Source of the DNA: Halomonas sp. SpR8
Lineage (GTDB): Bacteria; Pseudomonadota; Gammaproteobacteria; Pseudomonadales; Halomonadaceae
DNA: 64,000 nucleotides
Assembly: GCF_031010195.1 (NCBI RefSeq)
Contig: NZ_JAUAMC010000006.1
Span: 124,001-188,000, forward strand
Reading direction: 5' to 3'
Shown piece by piece: positions 50,753 through 59,599 of this stretch. The notes under the pieces are model-generated. The model worked only from the letters and a program-made list of their open reading frames with translations, was not told the origin of the DNA and made no database searches. Each line of letters starts with the position of its first letter. The first letter of the stretch is position 1. The translations under genes were made by a program, and so were the position numbers.

Positions 50753-52823
50753 TTCCCCCATCATTTCACCCACCATGGGCCGCGTTCATCTTAGCCAGGA
50801 AGGGCAAATTGCCATTATCACCCTGGATAACCCACCGGTGAATAGCAGCAACGACGCGGTGCGCCGAGGCATTTTGGCCGCGCTGGACAAGATTGATACC
50901 CAGCAATGTCGCGCCGTGGTGCTGATGGGCAAAGGCTCGAACCTAATGGCGGGGGCCGACCTGCGCGAGTTGGAGCATGAGCCGACAGAACCGACGCTAC
51001 CCCAGGTCACCGCCGCGCTTAGCGCTTTTCCGTTGCCGGTGATTGCGGTGATCTGCGGTCATACTCTGGGTGGTGGCCTAGAGCTGGCATTAGCCTGCGA
51101 CAGCCGCATCGCTACCCCTACAGCGCAGTTGGGCCTGCCCGAAGTGACGGTAGGCGTGATACCCGGTGCCGGTGGCACCCAGCGCTTGCCAAGGGCGGTG
51201 GGTCTGCCCAAGGCGCTGGAGATGATCGTTTCCGGTAAGCCCATTACGGCGCTTGAAGCCCATAAGGTCGGATTAGTCGACGAGCTCCTCCACGCCACAG
51301 AGGGCGAGGCGTCGGATACCGAGGCATTCGATCAGGTTCTGGCTTACGCCAACCGCTATCAGGGTGGCAAACAGCCACTGGCAGAGCGCGATGTGCCCCC
51401 TGCGGATGAGCAAGCACTACAAGCCCAGGTCAACAAGCTGCTGGCACGTGCCCGCGGCTTACCCGCGGCACCGGTCGCTGCCGAGGTTGTAATGAAGGCG
51501 GCCACGCTCAGCTTTAGCGCCGCGATAGCTGAAGAACGGGCCCAGTTTCTTGCCTTGCGCGGCAGCGAGTCGGCCCAGGCGCTACGTTATCTTTTTTTTG
51601 CCGAGCGTGAAAAACCCTTTGAGCCCACCCAGCCCGTTAAGGCCGCGCCGGTATCGCGTATCTCGGTAGTGGGCGCAGGCACCATGGGTAGCGGTATTGC
51701 CCTTTGTGCCCTTAAAGCAGGCTATAGCGTCGATCTATTAGAGCTAAACGATAAGGCCCTTGAAGCGGGTGTGGCGCGGATTACCCAGACGCTGGATGAA
51801 GATGTTAAGCGCCAGCGGTTAACCCAGGCGCAGCGTGATAGAGCGCTTTCCCGCCTGAACCCTACTCAGCATTTACCCGATGTAGCCGGTTCCGACTTGG
51901 TGATTGAGGCCATTGTGGAAGATTTGGCCATCAAGCGCTCGCTGTTTGCCGAATTAGCCAAGTGGGTGAGCGAAAGCACGCTCCTAGCCAGCAATACCTC
52001 CTACTTGGATATTGACCAGATTGCCGCGGGTATTCCCCACCCGGAGCGCGCACTGGGGCTGCATTTTTTCAGCCCGGCCGACCGCATGCCGTTAATGGAG
52101 ATCGTGCGCTGCCAAACCACCAGCGAGCAGACCTTGAGTACTGCCGTGAGCGTTGCGCGGTGGTTAAAAAAGAAAGCCATTGTCGTCGCCAATTCATGGG
52201 GCTTTGTGGGCAATCGGCTCTACGCCGCCTATCGGCGCCAGTGTGAGTTCATGCTCGAAGAGGGAGCGAGCCCCGAGCAGATCGATGCTGCTCTGGAGAC
52301 TTATGGTTTTGCCATGGGGCCCTTTAAAGTGGCGGATATGTCCGGACTGGATATCGCCTGGAAAATGCGCCAGCAAACCGCCGACACTCGCCACCTTAGG
52401 CGCTACGTGGGTATACCGGACCTGATCTGCGAAGCGGGCCGCTTAGGACGTAAAACCGGCAGTGGGTATTACCGTTACGACGACACAATGCGGCCCACTC
52501 CCGACCCGGCTGTTGCCCAAATCATCGAGCGCTACCGGGAAGAGCACGCCATCACGCCTAAAGCGTTTAACGAGCATGACATCCAGCAGCGTGCGGTGCT
52601 TGCCTTGATCAACGAAGCTCTGCTGTTGCTGGAAGAGAGCGTATGCCAGCGGCCTGCGGATATTGATATTGCGCTGGTCAATGGCTATGGCTTTCCCCGC
52701 TGGCGAGGCGGACCTCTCTTTATTGCCCAGCAGATGAGCGGGGGCGAGCTGGCAAGCGCGCTGGACAAGTTGGCGGACGTCAGTGGTAAAGGCCACCAGC
52801 GCGCCAATCGACAGGACTTTTAG
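50745..52823 (+). CDS. FadB-like enoyl-CoA hydratase / 3-hydroxyacyl-CoA dehydrogenase
   Basis: A 692-residue bifunctional beta-oxidation enzyme. The crotonase domain (about 1-190) has GKGSNLMAGADLRELE, GHTLGGGLELALACDSRIA and GLPEVTVGVIPGAGGTQRLP with the catalytic Glu. The NAD-binding domain (about 295-470) starts ISVVGAGTMGSGIALCALKA and contains LLASNTSYLDIDQIAAG and GLHFFSPADRMPLMEIV. Two C-terminal 3HCDH domains follow, with ANSWGFVGNRLYAAYRRQ and VNGYGFPRWRGGPLF. The start at 50745 overlaps the upstream stop (ATGGCTGA). It would hydrate and oxidise the CoA intermediate of this cluster. I saw no thiolase gene in the cluster. Confidence 0.93.
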   Translation: MADSPIISPTMGRVHLSQEGQIAIITLDNPPVNSSNDAVRRGILAALDKIDTQQCRAVVLMGKGSNLMAGADLRELEHEPTEPTLPQVTAALSAFPLPVIAVICGHTLGGGLELALACDSRIATPTAQLGLPEVTVGVIPGAGGTQRLPRAVGLPKALEMIVSGKPITALEAHKVGLVDELLHATEGEASDTEAFDQVLAYANRYQGGKQPLAERDVPPADEQALQAQVNKLLARARGLPAAPVAAEVVMKAATLSFSAAIAEERAQFLALRGSESAQALRYLFFAEREKPFEPTQPVKAAPVSRISVVGAGTMGSGIALCALKAGYSVDLLELNDKALEAGVARITQTLDEDVKRQRLTQAQRDRALSRLNPTQHLPDVAGSDLVIEAIVEDLAIKRSLFAELAKWVSESTLLASNTSYLDIDQIAAGIPHPERALGLHFFSPADRMPLMEIVRCQTTSEQTLSTAVSVARWLKKKAIVVANSWGFVGNRLYAAYRRQCEFMLEEGASPEQIDAALETYGFAMGPFKVADMSGLDIAWKMRQQTADTRHLRRYVGIPDLICEAGRLGRKTGSGYYRYDDTMRPTPDPAVAQIIERYREEHAITPKAFNEHDIQQRAVLALINEALLLLEESVCQRPADIDIALVNGYGFPRWRGGPLFIAQQMSGGELASALDKLADVSGKGHQRANRQDF

Positions 52824-52929
52824 GTGTCGATAATCCTTTAGTCGTGTTTCAGCCTAATAGTAGCGGTGGTCAAGCCTGATAAATGATCAGTTTCTCTTCT
52901 GGCCACCCTGCGCCATGATTGGACAAAAC

Positions 52930-53007
52930 ACAGAAATTATAAGCCGTACTTAGAAACAGAAATTATAAGCAGTACTTGGAAACAGAAATTAAAAATAGTA
53001 CTTAGAA
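52930..53007. repeat. Three tandem 26-base repeats upstream of the second tctBA
   Basis: Three head-to-tail copies of ACAGAAATTATAAG-CGTACTTAGAA-like units, each exactly 26 bases (52930-52955, 52956-52981, 52982-53007). Copies 1 and 2 differ at about two positions, copy 3 at a few more. They end 81 bases before the tctB start, in an A+T-rich gap of 265 bases. They could be binding sites for a regulator, or simple slippage products. Confidence 0.75.
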
Positions 53008-53088
53008 AAGCAGTATTAATAAAATAAGTGTGATGGCGTTTTTTGATGCTACGTCAATCATTAACTACAAGAAATATGGAGGTCGCCA

Positions 53089-53589
53089 GTGAGTATCGAA
53101 AGCTCTGATGCAGAGACGCCTGAAGTGGCACATAAAACACTAGTCATACGAAAAAAATGGCTGGAATTAGCGGTGTATTTTGTGCTGTTGGCAGCGACTG
53201 CGCTATATGCAAATGATGCACTTAAGCTACCCAACTATAGCTCTTCAGGTATTGGAGCCAGTGGGTTTCCACTGTTAGTCGCCATGCTTATTGGGGTTTC
53301 TTTACTGTTTTTAATTGTGGTGAGTTTTTTAAGCAAGGCCAACTCAGAAAGCGACTCACTAGTTGAGATTAGCCGGCCAGTCCAAGTGTTGTTATCGATG
53401 ATGGTTATGGTAGCTGTTGTACTGGCACTCGAATGGTTAGGGCTGATCGTTGGTATTGCGCTTCTTGCTTTTTTATTAATGAAACTGGGAGGAGAAAATC
53501 GTTACTCGCTACTGCTAACGCTGCCACCGTTATTGGCTTTAGGCATTTACGCCATCTTCGTACTGGTGCTCGGCGTCTATTTTGATTGA
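53089..53589 (+). CDS. TctB-family small permease subunit of a TTT transporter
   Basis: A 166-residue membrane protein with four helices (about 24-41, 58-82, 99-122 and 138-163). The GIGASGFPLLVAMLIGVSLL segment is the TctB signature. GTG start with GGAGG six bases upstream. It lies nine bases before the TctA gene. Together with TctA and the two TctC proteins it should form one or two functional uptake systems. Confidence 0.85.
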   Translation: MSIESSDAETPEVAHKTLVIRKKWLELAVYFVLLAATALYANDALKLPNYSSSGIGASGFPLLVAMLIGVSLLFLIVVSFLSKANSESDSLVEISRPVQVLLSMMVMVAVVLALEWLGLIVGIALLAFLLMKLGGENRYSLLLTLPPLLALGIYAIFVLVLGVYFD

Positions 53590-53598
53590 GGTTTGAAC

Positions 53599-55092
53599 AT
53601 GATTGATAATCTTTTAATAGGGCTGAACGCCTTTGCAGACCCCATGGTGCTTGTTGGCCTTATCGCGGGTGCTTTAATTGGTTACTTGATTGGTGCTATT
53701 CCTGGTTTAGGGCCTAGCCTGGGAATCGCGCTGATGATCCCCTTCACTTACAGTATGGATCCGCTTGTCTCTATCGTCATGCTGGTCGCGCTGTTTGCCG
53801 CTGCCGAGTATGGCGGCGCTATTTCGGGCATTTTACTTAACTCCCCTGGCACGGCAGCAGCGGTGGCGACCACCTGGGACGGCTACCCGCTCACCAAACA
53901 GGGTAAAACCGGCATTGCGCTGAATATTTCCATTATTTCATCGGGTATTGGTATTTTTGTTAGTACCATCCTGCTGTTTTTTACCGCCGTACCGCTCTCC
54001 GAGTATGCGCTGAATTTTGGACCATCGGCTTATTTTGCGCTTGCCCTGCTGGGCTTGAGCCTGGTGTCGAGTTTCTCTTCCGGTTCACTGCTGAAAGGTG
54101 CCCTGGCGATGGGGCTTGGCCTTGCTTTAGCCACGGTCGGGCTGGATAGTCAAACCGGTGTTCCACGTTTTAGCTACCATCCGGATTTTTTTGAAGGCCT
54201 GCCGTTAGTACCTGTACTGCTCGGCTTATTTGCCATCTCAGAAGTGCTCTTCATGATAGAGGCGGGAGCAAGCCATAAAGTAAAGAACCAACCCATGAGC
54301 GGTATTTTAGAGGTGCCCTTCAAAACTTTTTATAAGATGAAGTATCTGTTTTTACGTAGCTCATTAATCGGTTATTTTGTAGGCGTTATACCGGGGGCTG
54401 GGGCTTCCATTGGTTCCTTTATCTCCTACGCGGTCGCCAAACGTTTTTCAAAGCAGCCAGAGCTGTTTGGAAACGGCAGCTACGAAGGTATTGCGGCATC
54501 GGAAACGGCCAATAATGCCTCGGTTTCGGGCTCTTTGTCGCCGTTGCTCGCATTGGGTATTCCTGGTTCAGCCACTACCGCCATTATGATTGGTGCATTA
54601 ATGATCCATGGGGTGCAGCCGGGGCCATTGCTGTTCACCACTAACCCTGAAATTCCCTATACGGTGTTTGTTTCGCTCTGGTTGAGTGTGCCGATCATGG
54701 TCTTTATTGGCCTTGCGGGGGCGCGGTTTTGGGCAAAGGTGGCAGATATTCCCCGCCCGGCAATTGCGGCGATTGTGGCGTCGATTAGCTTGATTGGGGC
54801 TTATGCGTCGACAAGCTCCATGTTCCCGGTCTACGTGGCGCTGACCTTTGGGGTCGTCGGCTATGTGTTGCGCAAAGCGAATATCCCCTTGGCGCCGGTC
54901 ATTTTGGCTCTGGTATTAGGCGATATGTTGGAGACCAACCTGCGCCGGGCGCTGTCTATCTCCAATGGTGATGTGACGACCTTGATTGCTAATCCGCTTA
55001 GCGCAACCTTGTTGGCTATCGCTGCACTGTCATTTTTACTCCCAGCGCTTGGTATGTTTCGTAAAAAAGTGAAGGGGTATCGGGCCCACTAA
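53599..55092 (+). CDS. TctA-family large permease subunit of a TTT transporter
   Basis: A 497-residue polytopic protein. Conserved TctA segments: YLIGAIPGLGPSLGIALMIP, YGGAISGILLNSPGTAAAV, GVIPGAGASIGSFISYAVAK, and AASETANNASVSGSLSPLLA followed by LGIPGSATTAIMIGALM. The start is the ATG at 53599 with GAGG seven bases upstream; a TTG at 53593 is less likely. It is the channel of the TTT system in the CoA-linked cluster. Its sequence differs clearly from the TctA at 393-1889. Confidence 0.94.
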   Translation: MIDNLLIGLNAFADPMVLVGLIAGALIGYLIGAIPGLGPSLGIALMIPFTYSMDPLVSIVMLVALFAAAEYGGAISGILLNSPGTAAAVATTWDGYPLTKQGKTGIALNISIISSGIGIFVSTILLFFTAVPLSEYALNFGPSAYFALALLGLSLVSSFSSGSLLKGALAMGLGLALATVGLDSQTGVPRFSYHPDFFEGLPLVPVLLGLFAISEVLFMIEAGASHKVKNQPMSGILEVPFKTFYKMKYLFLRSSLIGYFVGVIPGAGASIGSFISYAVAKRFSKQPELFGNGSYEGIAASETANNASVSGSLSPLLALGIPGSATTAIMIGALMIHGVQPGPLLFTTNPEIPYTVFVSLWLSVPIMVFIGLAGARFWAKVADIPRPAIAAIVASISLIGAYASTSSMFPVYVALTFGVVGYVLRKANIPLAPVILALVLGDMLETNLRRALSISNGDVTTLIANPLSATLLAIAALSFLLPALGMFRKKVKGYRAH

Positions 55093-55151
55093 AACGTAAC
55101 TGGAGCTTGGCGACGTTATTCACCATGAGCATCAGTGACAGGGAGGTCGGC

Positions 55152-55178
55152 ATGACGTTCAAAAGATGCCATGAATAA
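55152..55178 (+). CDS. Eight-residue leader peptide overlapping the MFS gene start
   Basis: The frame MTFKRCHE begins six bases after a strong GGGAGG site (55141-55146) and stops in ATGAATAA, whose ATG is the start of the MFS gene. The MFS start itself has no Shine-Dalgarno sequence, so its translation may depend on ribosomes finishing this mini-frame. A peptide function is not implied. Confidence 0.4.
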   Translation: MTFKRCHE

Positions 55179-56337
55179 AGCGTTTGCCTGCATTTGTCTA
55201 AGCCTAGGCACCGCCTTTGTCGTGCAAACGATGCTACTCGTGGCGGTGCCGCTCGCGGCCATTGAGCTGGGCGCGACACCCTTAATGCTGGGCTTGATCG
55301 TCAGTGCCCCCTACGTATTACCGCTTCTGTTAGCGCTCCCTTTTGGCTCGCTGGTGGCGCGCTTGGGCAGCCCTCGCACTCTTCAGCTGGGGGCCATGGC
55401 CATGGTGATCGGTGCTGGTTTATTGGCGGTAGTGCCAGGCTTTAAGGGGTTAATTGCCGGGCAGTTGGTGATTGGCTTGGCGCAACTGCTGATGATCATT
55501 TCAGCCCAAACGGCGATCACTTATCTGGGGCAGGGCACGGCACTGGAAAAGTACTTTGGATGGTACACCACCTATTTATCGATTGGACAGATGGTGGGGC
55601 CACTGCTGGGGGGCTGGATCATCGATTATCGTGGCGGCCCAGGTGCTGCATTTTATGGCGCTTTTATTGCCTCTTTTGTGGCGCTGGTGTCATTTTTTAT
55701 GGTCAACCAGCGTGCATCAAGCGGTGATCAACAGGGCGTTGGTTTCCTTGTCAGCGTTGGGCAGCAGTGGCAACTGCTGAAAACCTCCCAGGGGGTAAAG
55801 TTATCGCTGATTATCTCCTTGGCGGCCATGCTGGCGCTGGGCGCTCATGGCAGCTACTTCCCTGTTTATCTTGAAAGCCTGGCGCTCTCGGGCACCACCA
55901 TTGGGCTGCTAGTTAGTCTACGCGCACTTGCCTCCATGGCGGTTAGGCCGTTTACCAGTACCATCGTCAGCCTGCTTCACGGTCGTTACGCGACGATGTC
56001 GCTCACGTTGCTGTTTATGGCGCTGGGTTTAATGCTGGTGGGGGTGACGGGTAATGTCTATTGGCTCTGTTTGTTTTCAATTCTGGTGGGGCTAGGCGTA
56101 GGGCTCTCTCAGCCGCTCTCTATGGTGGTCATCGCGGAGTCGGTGCCGGAACGACAGCGTGCCCATGCCTTAGCGGTGCGCTTGATGGCTAACCGTGCCA
56201 TGCAGTTTGCCGCACCGCTGTTACTGGGGATTTTGACTCAGCTTGGCGGTTTTACGCTGGCATATTTCGCCTGTGGCGTACTGCTATTGATGCACTGGCT
56301 GCTGTTTCAACGATTGAGAAAGCAGCACACGATTTAG
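55171..56337 (+). CDS. MFS transporter
   Basis: A 388-residue twelve-helix major facilitator. It begins with the first helix (CICLSLGTAFVVQTMLLVAV), has the loop 2-3 motif LPFGSLVARLGSPRTLQLGA, and in the middle GWYTTYLSIGQMVGPLLGG, typical of drug-efflux-like members. The C-terminal half has VGLGVGLSQPLSMVVIAESV. It starts 78 bases after TctA and may be cotranscribed. Its role could be export of a by-product or uptake of a related substrate; nothing in the sequence decides. It converges on a LysR gene, ten bases between the stops. Confidence 0.85.
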   Translation: MNKAFACICLSLGTAFVVQTMLLVAVPLAAIELGATPLMLGLIVSAPYVLPLLLALPFGSLVARLGSPRTLQLGAMAMVIGAGLLAVVPGFKGLIAGQLVIGLAQLLMIISAQTAITYLGQGTALEKYFGWYTTYLSIGQMVGPLLGGWIIDYRGGPGAAFYGAFIASFVALVSFFMVNQRASSGDQQGVGFLVSVGQQWQLLKTSQGVKLSLIISLAAMLALGAHGSYFPVYLESLALSGTTIGLLVSLRALASMAVRPFTSTIVSLLHGRYATMSLTLLFMALGLMLVGVTGNVYWLCLFSILVGLGVGLSQPLSMVVIAESVPERQRAHALAVRLMANRAMQFAAPLLLGILTQLGGFTLAYFACGVLLLMHWLLFQRLRKQHTI

Positions 56338-56347
56338 TAAGAGTCAG

Positions 56348-57247
56348 TTAATCGAGTTGGCCCAGGGGGTGGCCAATCAGTTCCTTCATCCACTCAAGAA
56401 ACTTAATCAGTGCATCCGATGGGCGAGCATCTTTCGGCCATGTCAGATAGTACGCTTCGCCGGTGCGGCACACCGTGTCTGATAGTGCCACAAAACTGCC
56501 TTCCTGCAGTTGGCGCTCGACAAACACTTTGATGGCGATGGCGCAGCCAATATTCATCGACGCTGCCTCATAGGCTAGCGCTGAGTTGTCGAACTTCATA
56601 CCTGACTCTGCATCGACGCCCTGTAATCCGCTTTCCGCCAGCCATGTCTTCCAGTCGTCGGGGCGCGCCATAGAGTGCAGTAGGCGTACCTTGGCGACAT
56701 CGTTTTTAGCCAACCCTTCAGTTTCCCATAACGCGGCGGAGACAATCGGAATCAGCTCTATATCCACCAGTTTCTCAGCGTGTAGCCCTGGCCAGTCGCC
56801 ATGCCCGGAGCGGATGGCTGCATCGACGCTCTGTGTTTGGAAATCAACCGGCTTTAACGACGATGACAGTTTGACCTCAAGCAGTGGATTTTTATTATGA
56901 AAATCGGCCAGCCGAGGAATCAACCAACGCTGCGAGAACGTGGTGTAAGACTGGATAGAAAGCACATCACGCTTATTTCGACGCGAGACTTTGCGCGAGG
57001 CATTTTCAAGTTCGCGGAAGGCATTTTTAACCCCCGCGTAAAGCTCCGCGCCTTCTTGGGTTAGCTCAATACCGCGATGTAGGCGGTTGAACAGCGCTAC
57101 CCCAAGGTAATCCTCTAAGACTTTCACTTGGCGACTAACCGCTACCTGGGATACATGCAGTTCGTCTGCCGCACGGGTTAGGCTACGTAGACGGGCAGCT
57201 ACCTCAAACGCTCTGAGCGGATTGAGGGGGAGTAGTGGATGGCTCAT
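56348..57247 (-). CDS. LysR-family transcriptional regulator (GcvA-like)
   Basis: A 299-residue LysR regulator. The helix-turn-helix (about 8-65) reads NPLRAFEVAARLRSLTRAAD, ELHVSQVAVSRQVKVLEDYL and GVALFNRLHRGIELT. The C-terminal effector domain (about 95-290) includes IQSYTTFSQRWLIPRLADFH and AIRSGHGDWPGL, as in GcvA-like proteins. It lies at the far end of the CoA-linked cluster and is transcribed toward it, so it is the only obvious candidate regulator for that cluster; direct control is inference. Confidence 0.93.
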   Translation of the reverse strand: MSHPLLPLNPLRAFEVAARLRSLTRAADELHVSQVAVSRQVKVLEDYLGVALFNRLHRGIELTQEGAELYAGVKNAFRELENASRKVSRRNKRDVLSIQSYTTFSQRWLIPRLADFHNKNPLLEVKLSSSLKPVDFQTQSVDAAIRSGHGDWPGLHAEKLVDIELIPIVSAALWETEGLAKNDVAKVRLLHSMARPDDWKTWLAESGLQGVDAESGMKFDNSALAYEAASMNIGCAIAIKVFVERQLQEGSFVALSDTVCRTGEAYYLTWPKDARPSDALIKFLEWMKELIGHPLGQLD

Positions 57248-57766
57248 AGCATAGGGTTACCAACGGGGCCGCTGACAGCTGACGTGTGGGTGAGTGTTGC
57301 TGCATAACAATACAGTAACACTCTGATAGCAACCCTTTGATAGTAACCCAATGACTGGTGTGAATCGAGGCTAGTAAGGGGGCTTTTGCCGACGCACGTA
57401 ACGTCTGCCTAGTGGTTCAATACTGCTAGCGGTTAAAGACGACACCCTGCTTTGCCCTTTGTGCGCGATATGACGTCAGGCAATATGGCTATTCAGGCGC
57501 CTTCTTGTTCATTCTTCCGTAGTGGTAGGGAGTCGGTGGTGTCTGGTTAGCCGTGCCTGCTTCCAGTGTTGTTTTGGCGTCGCCGGTGCTAATACTGGTG
57601 GGTAGACACTGGGCGCTGAATCATTGATCTGATCCGCCTTTTTAGCAGCTTTCTGAGCCTGTACAGATAGACGGCATATCAGGCATAGTCAGTAAGTTAG
57701 TTTTAAGGCTAATAAAGTTGTTTTCGCCTGACTAGGTGAGTTTTCGTTTAAGAGGTGTCTGTTAGT
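57248..57766. other. 519-base region without a recognised gene
   Basis: Between the LysR gene and the orphan membrane protein. On the minus strand an open stretch of about 60 codons with the words VQAQKAAKKADQINDSAPSV lies around 57500-57690, but it has no start codon and I do not recognise it. AGAGG at 57751-57755 is the likely RBS of the next gene. Nothing else stands out. Confidence 0.4.
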
Positions 57767-58435
57767 ATGCTGATATATATTGTTTTTCTGATGATTTTTG
57801 TAGGTGTGACTGCGGCTCTGTATCAGGTGTATGAAATTCATTACAACATCAACGTCGGCAATGACAAAAAGCTGTCAACTGCCGATAAAAGTCGCTTGGA
57901 AGTACTTTCTGGCCAAGCCAAAATCGCTGTACAAACCCACGAACGCGCAGGTTTTGATCAAGCGGCGGTCAATGCTTTAGGCGCCGAATTTGATCGGGAT
58001 ATCGTGTTGAAAGCTTTTGCTGAAAAGGAGAAAAGCGCCTATGCGATTCCTTTGTTACGGCGTAAAAATAGATTGCTATTTAACGGCAATAAAGGGGATG
58101 TGAATAGTATAAAAGTACACCATTTGCCTTTCTGGAAAACGAAGCTGCCTAGTAAAAGTATACGAATAGTATTGATTATATCGATAATTGTTAATTGTTT
58201 TTTGATTCAGTTACTAGGTGGGCTAAGTATCTACACAATAGGCTATCCAATATTGACTCCTTTTTGGGCTTGGCTTAATGAACCATTCATGGTGATGTTG
58301 GTTATTTATGCTTTAGTATTCATGGCGTACGTTATTTCAAGGCTTGATATGTACATGCATGATCTTTATCAGCTTAGAAGGTTGTTTAGCCATAAAGCTC
58401 ATTGTGAGAGCCGTCTACAAAACCAGTATACATAA
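57767..58435 (+). CDS. Hypothetical membrane protein
   Basis: A 222-residue protein I cannot assign. An N-terminal helix (residues about 1-22, MLIYIVFLMIFVGVTAALYQ) is followed by a soluble stretch of about 110 residues rich in Lys, Glu and Asp, then two hydrophobic helices (about 132-155 and 170-192) and a basic C-terminal tail (HDLYQLRRLFSHKAH). The gene is visibly A+T-richer than its neighbours, which may mean transfer. The ATG at 57767 is the probable start; a GTG at 57755 is possible. Confidence 0.6.
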   Translation: MLIYIVFLMIFVGVTAALYQVYEIHYNINVGNDKKLSTADKSRLEVLSGQAKIAVQTHERAGFDQAAVNALGAEFDRDIVLKAFAEKEKSAYAIPLLRRKNRLLFNGNKGDVNSIKVHHLPFWKTKLPSKSIRIVLIISIIVNCFLIQLLGGLSIYTIGYPILTPFWAWLNEPFMVMLVIYALVFMAYVISRLDMYMHDLYQLRRLFSHKAHCESRLQNQYT

Positions 58436-58459
58436 ATGGCGATACTACATTGATTGCAA

Positions 58460-58497
58460 CCTCCGCCGCTTTAAGGCCGAAAATCAAATGGCGGAGG
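58460..58497. terminator. Hairpin between the membrane protein and agmatinase genes
   Basis: Eight-base arms CCTCCGCC/GGCGGAGG with a long loop of 22 bases, 25 bases after one stop and 36 bases after the other. Likely shared by the convergent genes; no T-tract. Confidence 0.3.
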
Positions 58498-58532
58498 CTT
58501 CTAATGCTAGTGGTAAGTTATACGTATAACCA

Positions 58533-59459
58533 TCAAACGCGCTTAGATGCGCCCAAGGCATACAAAAACTCCAGCCCCAACGTCGCGGCGGCGAGGGAGG
58601 TAATGTCGCCGTGGTCATAGGCGGGGTTTACTTCCACCACGTCCATACCGACCAGCTCCATACCCACCATGCCGCGAATGACTTTTAGCATTAGGTCGGT
58701 GGACATGCCGCCGCATACCGGTGTGCCGGTGCCCGGTGCATAGGCGGGGTCGAGGCCATCGATGTCGAGGCTGATGTAGGCTGGGTGATGCCCCACTTTG
58801 GCGCGAATGCGCTCCAGCACGGCTTTCGGCCCGTGATCGTTCACCCAATCCGCATCCAGCACTTCGTAAGGGTGATTGTGGCGGTCATAGCTGGTGCGAA
58901 TGCCAATTTGCAGCGAGTGTTCCGGCACTACCAAACCCTCTTTAAGAGCGTGGTAAAACATGGTGCCGTGGTCAAAACGCGTGCCTTGCTCGTAGGTATC
59001 GGTGTGGGCATCAAAGTGGATCAGCGCCAGCGGGCCATGCTCTCGGGCGTGGGCGCGCAGCAGCGGCAGGCTGATATAGTGGTCGCCGCCCAGGGTGAGC
59101 ATCTTTTTGCCCGCGCTTAGCCAGCGGTTGGCGTGGGTTTCCAGGTTATCGACCAGGCTTTCCGGCTCGCCATAGGCGTAATCAATGTTGCCGGCATCGC
59201 ACACCTTTAAGCGCTCTTCCAGCGCAAAGTCCCACGGCCAGCGTTTGCCTTCCCAGATCAGGTTGGCGGTACTCTGACGAATAGCATTCGGCCCCATGCG
59301 GGTGCCCGCACGGCCAGAGCAAGCCAGGTCGAAGGGTACGCCACTCACCACAACGTCGGCGTCGCTTGCCTTGGGATCCGTTGCTTTCTCTACGCCCATA
59401 AAGGTAGAGATCATATCGCCATACAGGCTGGGCATAGTTTGAGATAGTGGGTGGGACAC
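58533..59459 (-). CDS. speB: Agmatinase (ureohydrolase family)
   Basis: A 308-residue binuclear manganese enzyme that splits agmatine to putrescine and urea. Metal-binding motifs are complete: GGDHYISLPLLRA, IHFDAHTDTYEQG and SLDIDGLDPAYAPGTGTP. The RAGTRMGPNAIRQ segment near residue 50 and the length agree with SpeB rather than arginase, though other guanidino substrates are possible in the family. A GTG at 59459 (VSHPLSQTMPSLYG) with AGGAG upstream gives the normal length; an ATG at 59435 is an alternative. It is divergent from a LysR gene. Confidence 0.9.
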   Translation of the reverse strand: MSHPLSQTMPSLYGDMISTFMGVEKATDPKASDADVVVSGVPFDLACSGRAGTRMGPNAIRQSTANLIWEGKRWPWDFALEERLKVCDAGNIDYAYGEPESLVDNLETHANRWLSAGKKMLTLGGDHYISLPLLRAHAREHGPLALIHFDAHTDTYEQGTRFDHGTMFYHALKEGLVVPEHSLQIGIRTSYDRHNHPYEVLDADWVNDHGPKAVLERIRAKVGHHPAYISLDIDGLDPAYAPGTGTPVCGGMSTDLMLKVIRGMVGMELVGMDVVEVNPAYDHGDITSLAAATLGLEFLYALGASKRV

Positions 59460-59599
59460 CGGTGTGCTTCTCCTTACGTGCTGGATGATCGCTAATAGTC
59501 GCTGGGGGGCGAATGAGCGGCAGACAATAAGCAATTTCTGGCGATAAATTAAATGAATGTTTAGAATTTAATCATTCGTGATATGAATAATGAGAAACC

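Noticed and set aside
393-55092. Two TctB-TctA sets as possible recent duplication or mobile unit
   Set aside because: The two TctA proteins share only family motifs, with different flanking genes and no flanking repeats.
57500-57690. Minus-strand open stretch with protein-like words (VQAQKAAKKADQINDS)
   Set aside because: No start codon and no recognised family; a stop lies just upstream.
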